Under the pieces are notes generated by a model, which had not been told where the DNA came from, searched no databases, and saw only the letters and a list, made by a program, of their open reading frames with translations. A DNA stretch of 64,000 nt from the NCBI GenBank assembly GCA_038049695.1, contig CP142452.1, positions 35,266,501-35,330,500 on the forward strand, written 5' to 3'. Positions within the stretch are counted from its first letter, which is position 1. Each line of letters begins with the position of its first letter. Below are positions 13,201 through 25,000 of this stretch, piece by piece. This DNA comes from Cinnamomum chago. Taxonomy: Eukaryota; Streptophyta; Magnoliopsida; Laurales; Lauraceae. The translations under genes were made by a program, and so were the position numbers.

Positions 13201-16200
13201 CAAATACACACCAAAATAAAAAGGTTAATTGATTTGGCATGACTCATTGATTCAAAACGTGTTGGCATTCCTATGGAAGTAAATGTTAAATATCACAGAT
13301 TATGGTAATTTGATTTGTAATCCTACAATGTACCAGAGATTGATTGGTAGCCTCATAAACTTGACTATAACATGTCCTGATATTTCCTATGTGGTGAATA
13401 TTGTCAGCCAGTTCATGACTGCCCCCCGACATCATCATTTGACAGTTCTCTTTCTCAATATCTAATATCTTTAAGGCACACAAGGACGTGGCTTGTTCGT
13501 CTCATCAACATCCCCACTTTAAGTCTTCAACTGCCTCCTTATGCTGATTGGGCTGGTTGTCCAGAAGCTCGTTGCTCCACCACTGGTTGGTGTATATTTT
13601 GAGAAGATTCTATTAATTTATGGAAACATAAGAAACATGACGAGATATCCAAATCTTAAACAAAGGCCAAATACTATGCAATGTCTTCTGCTTGCTCCGA
13701 AATCATCTGAATTACCAATCCTTGAAGAAATTGGCATCAGAGTTCCCACTCTTATTCCCCTTTATGCCAATTATACTGGTGCTATTCAATTTGCTCTCAA
13801 TCCTACCTATCATGAGCGCACTAAATATATTGAGGTTAAGTGTCATATTATTCGAGAAAAGTTACCAAACAAGCTTCAATAACTTCCTTGCGTCTCATCC
13901 CCACATCAACTTGCAGATATATTGCAAAGGCTACGAATTATTATAGAGATCACTTTCTAGTATCCGAATTGATGCTTTACGAGCAGCAACCATTTGAGGG
14001 GGGACCGTGAAGAAACATAATTTCAAGTATATCTTATTGATCACTATATTGTAAAATATATGTGCCATTCCAAATACACCATAGGAATACCTGCAATTAT
14101 CCTAGAGAATTGTTAGGATTATTGATTGATTGTATTTATGGAGATCGATTGTAATTCCCTTATTTAGGGATTGCCATAACTAAATAATACATGAATGAGG
14201 TATTGTAAAAGCGGGATCCAAAGACAATAGAGGATCACTCCATTCTTCGGAATTTCTATTTTCTATGGATGTTTTCATTGACAACATGCTAATGCAGGAC
14301 AGACCCATGGTCCTAGCGCAGCCTGGATCCGCTATCGAGTAGATCAATGCCTCAGATGAGGTTGATCGAATCTAACGAAGGGATTCCAAACAAGAAAATA
14401 CCCATGATAAGGGAAAACACCACAATTGGAGAGAAAACTCAGAAGTCTTGATTAATTGAAAATAAGCATGAATTACAATAAGGATGTCCATCCATATATA
14501 TATAGAGTAGGATCAGTTCTCTAGGTAGCTTAGACACCAAGACTTTCCTAAACATGGATTTAAAATAAAATAGGAAAATAGAAATCCTAATTAACTACTA
14601 ATTAGAAAATAGAAATAAGGATAAAGTTACAATCCCATAGTAGCTATCAGTAACAATTGGGCCTATGAACTGAACCAAATAGGTCAATGGTTGGCCCAGT
14701 TGACTTCTTGGGCCTAGCCCGTATTGCATCAATTCTCCCCAGCTTACAAAACCTCGATTCTAGCGAGTTAGTATTTTGGTGATGCTCATAGAGATATGGA
14801 GTCATGTGCTAGAAGTCAAAAGCAGTAATCCATGCAGCATTGGAAAGCATACGGTTCTTCCATCAAAGTCGACGTATGGTTTGGCCAGCAATAATTCTCC
14901 CAGTCGTGGAGAGAACTCAACATCTAAGTTCGGTGAATATCCACTTGGATCAAAAATTAATCACAAAAATTTCTGATTTTTATTTCGATCTTCATTTTCA
15001 ATACATGTCTTGAAAGTTTGATGCAGCTTTTCCTCCACTTAAAAGTAGATTGGAAGTGCTGCTTCTTATGATGTCTTCATTTAGCTCGGATGTGTGATTT
15101 CCTCATTATATACTTCAACCGTATAATCTACCATATATGAGTGCAATCTTCAAGTTCCCATAGTCGATCCTCAAAGTTATAATAAATGTGGGGGACTTCA
15201 ACTATCGGTTCTTCTTTTGATGCGTTCTGAATAATATAATTCTTCTCCGATGATTCAATTGACTTTTCTGAATGTGACATTATAATCAAATCCATCAGAT
15301 CACAGTCTTCAATGTTTGCTGGTCCTTGTTCTTCCTCAACCTGTTGTGGCTTGTGATTAACACTACCTTCATCAATATCATCTGCGGAGATCAATTCGGT
15401 ACCCTTATCTCTGAAGGATGCTTTAATCTTGCATAGGAGTGCCATCTTTGATGTCCTCTACAAATGAATTTCAATTCTATGAGTGTAGGCAGAACTTTTA
15501 GTTTTTTATCCTTTTGTTCCTTCTGACTCTCCTTGCTGATAATCCATAAATAGCACAGCGTCGATATCTAATAGTTCTCTCTCTTTTTGGGTAAGTATCA
15601 ATTATTGGCAGATCACCAGAAGAGTCACTTTGGAGAATAGGTTCCACATGTACTTGGAACTGAGATTGTTGCGTGTGAGACCGTCTAAGCATATGCTCTA
15701 ACACGGGCTTAGAAGTATGCCTCATGAAAGGTACGACAGTGATTCATATACTCTAATATGTCCGGCTGCAATTAGGGGTGCACAACCGGATTTCCGGTCC
15801 GGTTTTTGGACCGGATTTGCGGTCCGGCTTAAATGAGAGGACCGGACCGGACCACTTATAAGTGGTCCGGACCGGTTTCATTTGTTTTTTTTTTTTTCCT
15901 AAGTTTTTTTTTTTTTTTTTTTCATTTTCAGCCCATTTCCTGCCTTTTTTTCCAAATGTAAGAAGCTAGATCTTCTATTTCACTAGGGTATTTGACTTAG
16001 GAATTTTATATACTTAAAGTTTTATATTAAAAAAAATAAAAAAAAAATTTATTATTAATCCGGTCCGGTCCGGTCCGGACCGGTTTTTAAAAGGTCCGGA
16101 CCGGACCTAACCGGTTTTTCAAATCCGGTCCGGTCCGGTCCGGTTTTGCTGTCCGGTCCGGTCTGCGGTCCGGTTCTGTGCAGCCCTAGCTGCAATCCTC

Positions 16201-19200
16201 TAATATAACAAACCAAATCATGCATCTTGTCCCCCTCTAGTTCACATGTCTTGCAACCGTCTAAGCATACGCTCTAACATGGGCTTAGAAGTATGCTTCT
16301 TGAAAGGTACGACAGTGATTCATATACTCTAATATGTCCGGCTGCAGTCCTCTGATATAACAAACCAATCAGGCATCTTGTCCCCCTCTAGTTCACATGT
16401 CTTGCAACTCTTGAAATTGACGGGTATATTCATCAACTGTCAAGTCTTTTTTCTTCAAATTAAGAAATTGTTCGACGTAGAACTCATTATCAAAATACCA
16501 ATCTCTATATTTGTACCAATACAAACTTCTTTGAGCTTCAATTGAATACCCAAAAATTCTCATATTGATTTGGATGTAAGAACACCAAAGTTTAGCTCTT
16601 TTTGAAGAATGGACTTACCTGCTGTGTAGATCTTGTTGATTGGAGTATGTTTATGAAGACGGATCATCGATCAGAGTTTTGATGGCTTCAATATCAGCAA
16701 AATTAATATGGGCTGTCTAATTTGGTCCACCGGCCATTGACCAGAGCTTCTTTTTTTTTTTTTTTCTTTAGGTTCGGATCAAACCTGAATGCAAGCCCAA
16801 TAGTGGCTCAACACATGTGAAAAGAGGGCTTTCTCTTTTCATTCTGCTTTGAGGTTTTGTGCAGAGAAGAGAATACAAAGGAAGAGATCGATTTTAGCTT
16901 ACTGGACTTAACTGCAACTTGTTGAACTAGACTGGAAGAAGTGAGACAACGTGCTGTTGGCAGTGTGGTGATTCATTGACGACCGTGCAGTTCAGACAAG
17001 GTGTTGTAATGAAGAGCTGCCAGTTCGGACAAGTGTCAGGTATGTTGCTCGAACTCAAATCTTCTTTTTTTCTCGATCTCTCCCCTTTTTCCTCACTTTT
17101 TTTCCCCGACAGAGTGGGGTTTAGGCGTGGGGTTCGAGAGGATTTCGGATTCAGAGTTTTAGGTTTTTCAAATGGTTTGGGGAAAGTAAGGAATTTGGTT
17201 TTGGTCGATTGCGATTTTGGGTTTTTGGGCTACGGTGATCGGGAATTGGAGATTTAGTGAAGGTGTTCTAGGAATGGAGTTTGGCCAAAAAGGATGTTGG
17301 TTTAGGAGCTTTTGTATCGCTGGGATGATGTGGGGGTGAAATCAATGTTAGGGATCAGTTCAGCTGGGTTAGGTTCGACATTGGGTTAGGTTCGATTGTG
17401 TTTGGGATTGGGTTTGGTATGGTGGCAGTTGAGGTGTGGCTAAGGGGAATTGGGAAGTGGATTGGGGTTTTTGTAATAGTTTTAGGCAGTGAGTCTTTCG
17501 GTAAGAGAGAGGGCTGAGGATAGGATCTGGGAAAGATTGATGCCTGCCCGGCTAATGATTGATCTTCGGTTTTGATAACAAATTGGCACAGCCCAGATCC
17601 GCAATCGAGTAGATCAACGCCTCAGATGGGGTTGATCGAATCCAACAAAGGGATTCGATACAAGAAAATACCCATGATAAGGAAACCAACCACAATTGGA
17701 GATAAAACTCAGAAATCTTAAATTAATTGATAATAAGCATGAATTACAATAAGGATGTCCATCCATATCTATAGAGTAGGATCAGTCCTCTCTGTAGCTT
17801 CAACGCCAAGACTTTCCTAATCATGTAGTTTAAATAATATAGGAAATAGAAATCCTAGTTAGCTAATAATTAGAAAATAGAATCAGGGATAAAATTAGAA
17901 TCCCATAGTAGCTATCGGTCACAAGTAGGCCTATGGGCCGAACCCAATTGACCAGGGTTGGCCTAAGGGTCAATGGTTGGCCTAGTCCGTACTGCATCAG
18001 GTCCCCATGGGTCGACCAACCAATGGGCTAGCCCATCTGTCTCGACCAGTCTTTGGGTCGAACCTATCTATCTTTACTCTATTTAGAGTTTTATTTATTT
18101 ATTTATGTTTTAAGTTAGCCGTTTTAATCCTGGCCATCAATGTGTTTGGATGACCAAGATTAGTTCTAAGGTATTACTTCTCCTATATATTGATGTAATT
18201 CGCTAAACAATGGTTGATGATCATGAAAATAGAAGCTTTTGGGATCTTCCTTTGAGTTCTCTTCGAGTTTTCTTTTGACTCCTGGACTTAAGTTTGGTGT
18301 GAGGCCAATTCTTAGGTAAACACTGACCTTATCTCCCCCCTATCATTTGTCTTCTATCCTTGCCCGCCCCACATCTCCTGTCCATTCCACATCACATGTG
18401 AAGTTAAAAATAACAAGTATACATATTTTCACAAAGACATAGTATTTTATGGATGGTTGTTAGCTCAAATAGATGATCAGCACAAAAGAAGCATTTTCAG
18501 AAATATGTACATCCCCGCACATGTAAGTGAATTGCATACACAGAATATGAACAAAAATGAATGCAACATTTTCAGATATAAAATACACGTTTATCACAAC
18601 ATCCATACACTTGTATAAAAGCATAGATAAACCATGGTTTTAAAACTCAGTTTTGGTCAAAGACTTGCTGAACACAATGTCCAATTGTCCATTACAATTC
18701 AGCCAATATGCACTGAGCCTTAGCTGATTCACAAGAGAAGGCTTAGCAGAGCCCAAGCCATTCGGTAGTTGAACATATACACTGATTCATGTGCATTCAT
18801 ACAAATAAGTTCACGGATGCAAGTAAGCTAAAACTACATACATCCACACACATATATGCAAATTGAAAGAGTTACCAATCGTATTCGAGCCATATTGTAA
18901 TAGCTGATCTCAACAAGCTTCTGCAAGCTGAAAACGCGTGCTGGTGTTTGCTTCAGTTCTTCAGCTGATACACCACAGAGAGCTGTAAAGAACTCCACAA
19001 TTGAATCACTAGGCAACTTAACACTGTTAACAAACACTTGTTCAGCTGGTTTCCCAGCCAATTCTCTGAGAGATAGAAGAACAGAATCCCTTGATATTTG
19101 ATTTGATCCATGCATAACAGTTGCAGCAATCGCTGGTGTCGAAGTGATGTACTCTAGCCTCGAAACACATTCCAGGACAGCGTTCCAAGTGTCCTGTAGA

Positions 19201-21986
19201 GTGTCTGTCTCCACATCACATAGAGCTAGAAGAGTTCGCAATGCCTCCACATTTTTACTACGCATTTCCTTTGGAGCATGTAAAAATGTAAATCTGCATG
19301 TAAATTTCATAAGCAAATGGTTATGCAAAGAAATTAATATTCCTTGTTGTCAAATATTGATTTTAATATGAATAAATAAAAAGACAGGCAAATGAACCGC
19401 TTACCGTACTAGAGATGTCAAAAAAGCATAACGCATTGTATCCATTCCCAAAACACGTGTTATATGTATACCAGATCTGAAACCCTCCATACAAAGAACC
19501 ACCCTTGGCTTATTATCACCTTCCTCCATGGTAACAGAGAATGCAGCTAGTAATGGCCATCCTACAGCCTCAAGCATAGGCCTAACAAGTTCAATCTGCT
19601 TGGCACTATAGAAAATGCCCTTTTTTCCCCCTTGACTTTTGAAAAAAGCTTGAGTTTTCCTAATGATATCGTCACTCTCTTTCTTGGTATCAGCAGCTGA
19701 CTTCCTTGTAGGGAGGGCCAAATTAAGAATACTGACAAGACGGCCTCCCTCTTCTGTTTGTCTGTTGCTCTTACCTACACTAGTTATGTCATTTTTCATC
19801 TTTATCTCTTCTTTAACAATAGAATCATAAATCTCATCCAGGAGTTCCTTAGGGGCGCATTCCTCTGTATCACTAACTGAATTCATTCGAATGAAATCGG
19901 ACTTTGACATTTTGGGCCACACCATTGGATTGTGTGCATCAGTATTTAACATGATGACTGCATATGCGAGAACGTATGCAGTGTCTGCATTCTTGAAAAG
20001 TTCAGGATTGTCAGCACAATAGCTGCAAGAAATTCGCCACAGTCAAGACTCGGTTGCAACAGTAATAGTAAGATATCAGCTAGTGAAACTGTGAATGGCT
20101 AAAATTCATCAAATAGATAACAAGTTTATGATCAAAGAATTTAAATTTATCACATACCGCTCAGCAAACTTTTCCATGATTCTATCTATCTTTTGAGCTT
20201 CTCCTGGTAACCGAAAACCTCTTAGAAATTCACGAATTGCAGCATCGAACTTCAGTCCCGTAAACTTCATAGAATCAACATAAGCATGCATAACAGCAAG
20301 GGGAAACTCTTCGTGTTGACCCAAGTAGTCACCAATCATAGCCTGCAAAATTTTGATTACAAAAGAGAAGAAAATCATCAAAACATCTGTTTCAATGTAA
20401 AACTAACCTTGTATCAACTAAGGAAAATACCACCTTATCCAAACTAGAAGCATTTTTCAGGAACTGGGCCACAGAAGCAGGTGAGTTTTCAACTAACTTA
20501 TTCAAGATCAAGTACTCTATTCCCTTTGCAGGATTCCTGTTAAACTGAACAAGAAATAAACTGAATAAATCCCTTGATACATTCTAATAATATATTATAA
20601 GTGATCAAGACTAACAACATGACACAACTATTTTTTATTATTTGTAGTTGAAATTACACTATAAACACAGGAACCTCTAAAGAAAATGTACATGTTGCAG
20701 CTAATTTGCTGCTCTAATATTTTACTTATTGGATAAGAGCAGAAGATTCTTTCATCAATTACCTCAGATATGGCAGCTTCCATTGTGGACTTATGAGCCT
20801 TGGCCTTCTCAAACTGACTAGGTACATCCTCCTTGTTTTTTGATGTATCGGGAACAGTAGAACCCTTTGCCAAAGAATCGTCTTCTAGGGACTGAATGCC
20901 ACGGGTCTGCTTTTTGGAATCTCTCTGACTTTTCTCCCAATCAACCAATGATTTAAGTACGCTCACAAGACACTGGTAAGACCAAAAAAGAAGTGCCACA
21001 GATACTTAAGAAAAAATAAGAAATACATCATGAGTGCATCAGAAGCTCTTCCATGTCACGGAGGACTGAGTGAATAACCTGAAGGGATGAACCTTTGATG
21101 GTTGTAGTTTGGGACAAAGTAATTGAGTTTGGATCTTCACCAAGAGTCCCTTGTGCTATCCTTGACAGAGCATTAACCTTCATTTCAGATCAATATACAA
21201 GAGTTTATGTTACAGGTATACAGAGTCATCAAAAAGAAATCTGTGATTATTTTGTTCAAATTTACCATGCGTTCAAACAGGTTTGGTGCCTCAAGATCAC
21301 AATCATAGTTAACAAATATGTCCACAAGCATTTGAGGGTCTTTGCAAACTTTCTCAAGCATTCTGCAAGCAGCACCAGTCAAATTGTTCCACAGGAAGAT
21401 GACTAGAGATTTTTAGGTGGTAAACATTATATACAAATAAAGCTACTGAGGAAGTCGTTCTGAAGCCCAATAAAGCAATGATACAAAACAAATGCAAGAT
21501 GTATACACCAAAGGGTGATTCTGGTCAATCATAATTGGACCCCCCAAAAAAAAAAAAAAATGTTTTACCTGAGAACACTTGTTCTTTGGATAAGTGGACT
21601 ATCAGAGCTATCCAAGGATCGTAAAATTATCACCGGAAAAAATATGCCAATCTCACCCTACAAATGAATTCTAATAATAAAAAACTAAAAAGAAAAATTG
21701 AGGCAGAATCGCAAATCAGAATTCATTTGGAGCAAAGGAAAGTACTATCATAGTTCATGCACCTTCAGACTTTCCCTAAGACGCAGTAAAAGCACTGTGA
21801 AGATTCCAGTTGCATACTGTCATCAAATGGAGAAGCAATCATGGACAATAGTCAGAACAAACAAGTATGCTGCCATGTTACAAAAGAAGTTCCAAATGCA
21901 GGCATCCAAGCAATTACATGAACGATTTAGAAGAGCAAAGATAGATCTCATTTGTCAAAAATATAATATAAAATCAACAGAAAATC

Positions 21987-22022
<36 letters not shown>

Positions 22023-25000
22023 AAATTAAAATTAATACTAAGAGTGGGGAAAGGTGGACTATAACCTGAAAAACAACTGGTGAGGAAGAAACTGATGCCC
22101 GCAACAAAGCATAAGAAAGATATGCTTTAACAGAGTCTATAAAATGGAAGTTCTTGGTAAAGGATACACTCACACCTTCCAATAAACCCTGCAAAATAAT
22201 ATGTTCAGATATATTCCCCTAACTAAGACGTAAAAAGACAACAAAAAAAGAGATAGTCAACCAAACATTAGGTAAGCACGCTGTAGATTGTTGTCAATTT
22301 GATCTTCATTAGGTATGCTACACAAAAACACAAACCAAGAACTCACCTGCAGAAGCTCAAGAGACAAAAGTCTTGTCTTGGTAGTAATTTCATCATTATC
22401 TTCCTTCATGCCCATCTGAAAATGTTGTTCAATTGAGGAATTACTGAAGATCAAAGATGAGTGAACAACATCATATGAAAAGGATGATTATAGCAAAGCA
22501 GACCTTGCAAAGCATGCGGAATAGCAGCAAGGCATCACGTTTTCCTATACTCATGCTCTCAAGATCGATCCCTCTGAAGAAATATAAATCATTATGGTTC
22601 CAAGCATCCAACAAATCACAGAAATACATCAAGAAAATGCACAAAAGCAAAGAAATGGAAAAGAAACAAAACGAAAAAGATATATCGGAATTCATGAAAT
22701 TAGCATACCTTGATATCTTTTTCCCATCCTCAAGATTCACAGCCTTTTCTAGCACAGCTTCTAAACCCTGAATAAAAGCATATTGTTATACAACGGTCAA
22801 CTCAATCACCAGTTAAACCAAAAACTGAGATGATGATAACAACAGATGAACACAGCATCAAATTAAATATATATATATGGGGTTGTAGTTTAGAGATAAA
22901 AGGCACCTTAATATCAGCACCACCTGCTAGATTATGGAGTTCCTCAAGAGATGTGAGAGACGTATCTTTTGCACGGTTCATAGACAGAGCATCCCCCAGA
23001 GTTAGTTTCTTCTCGTCTTGTTCTTCCAAGGGAATGTCTCCAACTCTTGAATTTAAGGTTTCTCCTGGAGTGGAATCCACATTCACATTGCTGGTTGACA
23101 AATGAGAAGCTTGGACACCTTGTGGGACATTGCCTAAGTTCTGGAAGAAGAGGAGGTGATTTATGATCCTATTGCCTTTATTCCAGTGAAAAAAGGACTA
23201 ACCAGTCACAAATTTAGCACACAGGTTTGCATACATGATCACATTCCATACGCCTAAATATGATGCTGATCATCTGGGTCAACATTGCCTTTGATGTTGC
23301 CTGGTTTATAGGGCTCTTGCTGTAATAGCCAAAATAAAAATAAATAAATAAAGGTTATACTTCTAATTTTGGATTACAACAATAAATAAAAGAAAAAAGT
23401 AATAAACAAATAGAAAAGAACAGTTAAAACTATGAGAGAGAGAACCAGATACCTGCTCAGAGCAATGTTGTAGCAAATTCTAATAATACCCAGTAAAGGT
23501 TCTCCATGTACTGCAGTATAAACTAGAGTCATTGGAGCTTTTGGCTAAAATTTCAACATAAATAACACTCACTAATCTTCAAACTACATATTCTGTTTTT
23601 TATTATTATTATTACTCTGGTAAGTGAGAAAGAAGAAGATACTAGACGACTTCTTAGCTACTCATTTTCACATGAGATGATGCTTGATAAGCTTATTAGC
23701 CACTAATTTTCACATATTGTGACATCTTTAATAAGAGTTTCTTTTTCGAGAGCTTTATAGGTTCTCATTGATCTATGCTAATTTCTAACGCAATCCTCTA
23801 TTTATACAGCATATTGCTCAACTACCAGTTCCATTTCAATTGAATTCTATTCGAGCAAACATTTCAGTGTTTCAGCCACTTTGGTTTTCCATTTCATAGA
23901 AGCCATGCGATTTTTTTATGAAATTAAGATAACAGTCTATTCCTTCAACAAGTAGAGGGTCTTACCCTTTTAAATAAATAAACAAAGGATTTCACAAAAT
24001 TTTAGACCTCTCTTTTGAATGGAGTTTTCTAACTAAAATGCCCTCAAAGGCATCGACTAATGGTCTAAGTGGCCGTTTGGCATCTCTACTATGAGGGTCT
24101 TATTGTCTTAAAATCAATTCAATCCACTTTTAGAGGGTTTGGCAACAGCTTTTACTGTGTCCATTTGGAATGGTATTTAGACATGACATGTCTTTTTCAA
24201 GTTGTCAGCAAAAGGAAGAGATTTGAATAAGAGAAACATGTCTTAAGTGGAAAGACACAGAGAGCAACAGTGCTTTGGGCGTCCTCCATGGCAGTCCAGT
24301 TTTTGTTTTTATTTTTTACTTTTTGGGAATCTAAAGCATGATCCAGACAGTTAGATATATTCAGAAGTTCCACAACAGCCACATGTCCAAATGTCAGCCG
24401 TTCAATGTTCCTATATTTTGAGATATTTGCAAAAAACGCCAGGACCTTTCATCTACTTTTTTTACATTTGTGGGCCCCAAACGTCAGATCTGAACAGTTA
24501 GTTCCCTTTGGAAAGTCAATCACTGCTATGCTGCCAAATCTTAATACTTGATTCCTCACAGATCTCAAGAAATTTAAGAATCATCGTGGACTGTTGGTTT
24601 AAAAAAAATTGATGGCTGAGTTTTGAAAGGGTCCACGGGCAGTCAGGTTTTTTGTACTTTTTAATATAAGTTTTGGGACCATAAATTATGATCTAAACCA
24701 TTGGATATATTAAGAAGACCAGGCACGACTATGGGTCCAAATTCTAGCTGTTGGATCATCATGGATTTTGAGATATTTGTAAACAAACCCAAACATTTTT
24801 ATCTATTTTTTAAAAATCCATGGGCCCCAAATGAAAGATCCAAACCGATAATTCTCTTTGTAAGACTAAGCACGGCTATGGCGCCAAATCTCAATGCTTG
24901 ATTCCTTATGGATCTCGAGATATCTATGAAAAACTTTCAACCATTGCATTAAAAAGATCTATTTCAATCAACTTTTTTGTGTTGCCAAACAGACTATTTT

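Larger units (their letters stand above)
7442..14277 (+). mobile_element. Ty1/Copia LTR retrotransposon fossil, broken, with two later insertions
   Basis: The 5' LTR runs 7442-7711 and resumes 9325-9368; the 3' LTR is 14008-14277. Right after the 5' LTR lies an initiator-Met-type primer site (TGGTATCAGAGA, 9369-9380), and a polypurine tract (TTGAGGGGGGA) precedes the 3' LTR. Between them are recognisable remnants in Copia order: gag, a zinc-knuckle region near 10.7 kb, the protease-side [12 protein letters not shown] stretch (about 10960), integrase (from about 11545 and again from 12200), reverse transcriptase ([10 protein letters not shown], about 12810) and RNase H. Many breaks (well over ten) leave no intact protein. 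The LTRs are clearly diverged, suggesting an age of millions of years. No convincing target duplication was found. Confidence 0.85.
14314..17999 (-). mobile_element. 3.7-kb LTR element without recognised coding domains (LARD/TRIM-like fossil)
   Basis: Two direct LTRs, 14314-14731 (418 bp) and 17584-17999 (416 bp), are plainly homologous. The whole is flanked by a perfect 5-bp duplication GGTCC (14309-14313 and 18000-18004). Read on the minus strand the LTR starts TGATGCA. A purine tract (CTGGGGAGAA) precedes the left LTR, and a weak Met-tRNA-like primer site follows the right LTR, which fixes the orientation. The interior (2.85 kb) contains open stretches at 15128-15445 and 15498-15725 that I cannot assign to gag or pol. 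It holds a hAT MITE and a tandem duplication. LTR divergence is visible by eye, so the element is old. Confidence 0.8.
7308..18875 (-). other. BIG5: BIG5 intron 21, 11.6 kb, packed with nested transposons
   Basis: The donor (GTAACTC after CGATTG at 18876) and acceptor (TTTTCAG before GTTTGG at 7307) are both clear, and residues 1061 to 1062 join exactly as in the family (ARIRL-VWARIW). Contents from left to right: split Copia relic, RTE LINE, 3.7-kb LTR element with hAT MITE, then a remnant at 18005-18400 with a TATATAT-bearing, CT-rich stretch that looks like another LTR fragment. Positions 18400-18875 show nothing recognisable. Confidence 0.85.

Noticed and set aside
7442-14277. Target-site duplication for the intron 21 Copia relic
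   Set aside because: Bases before the 5' LTR (CAGAC) and after the 3' LTR (TTGAC) agree at only three of five positions.
15128-15725. Minus-strand frames inside the 3.7-kb LTR element as gag
   Set aside because: No zinc knuckle, capsid-like or protease motif is visible; I leave them unassigned.
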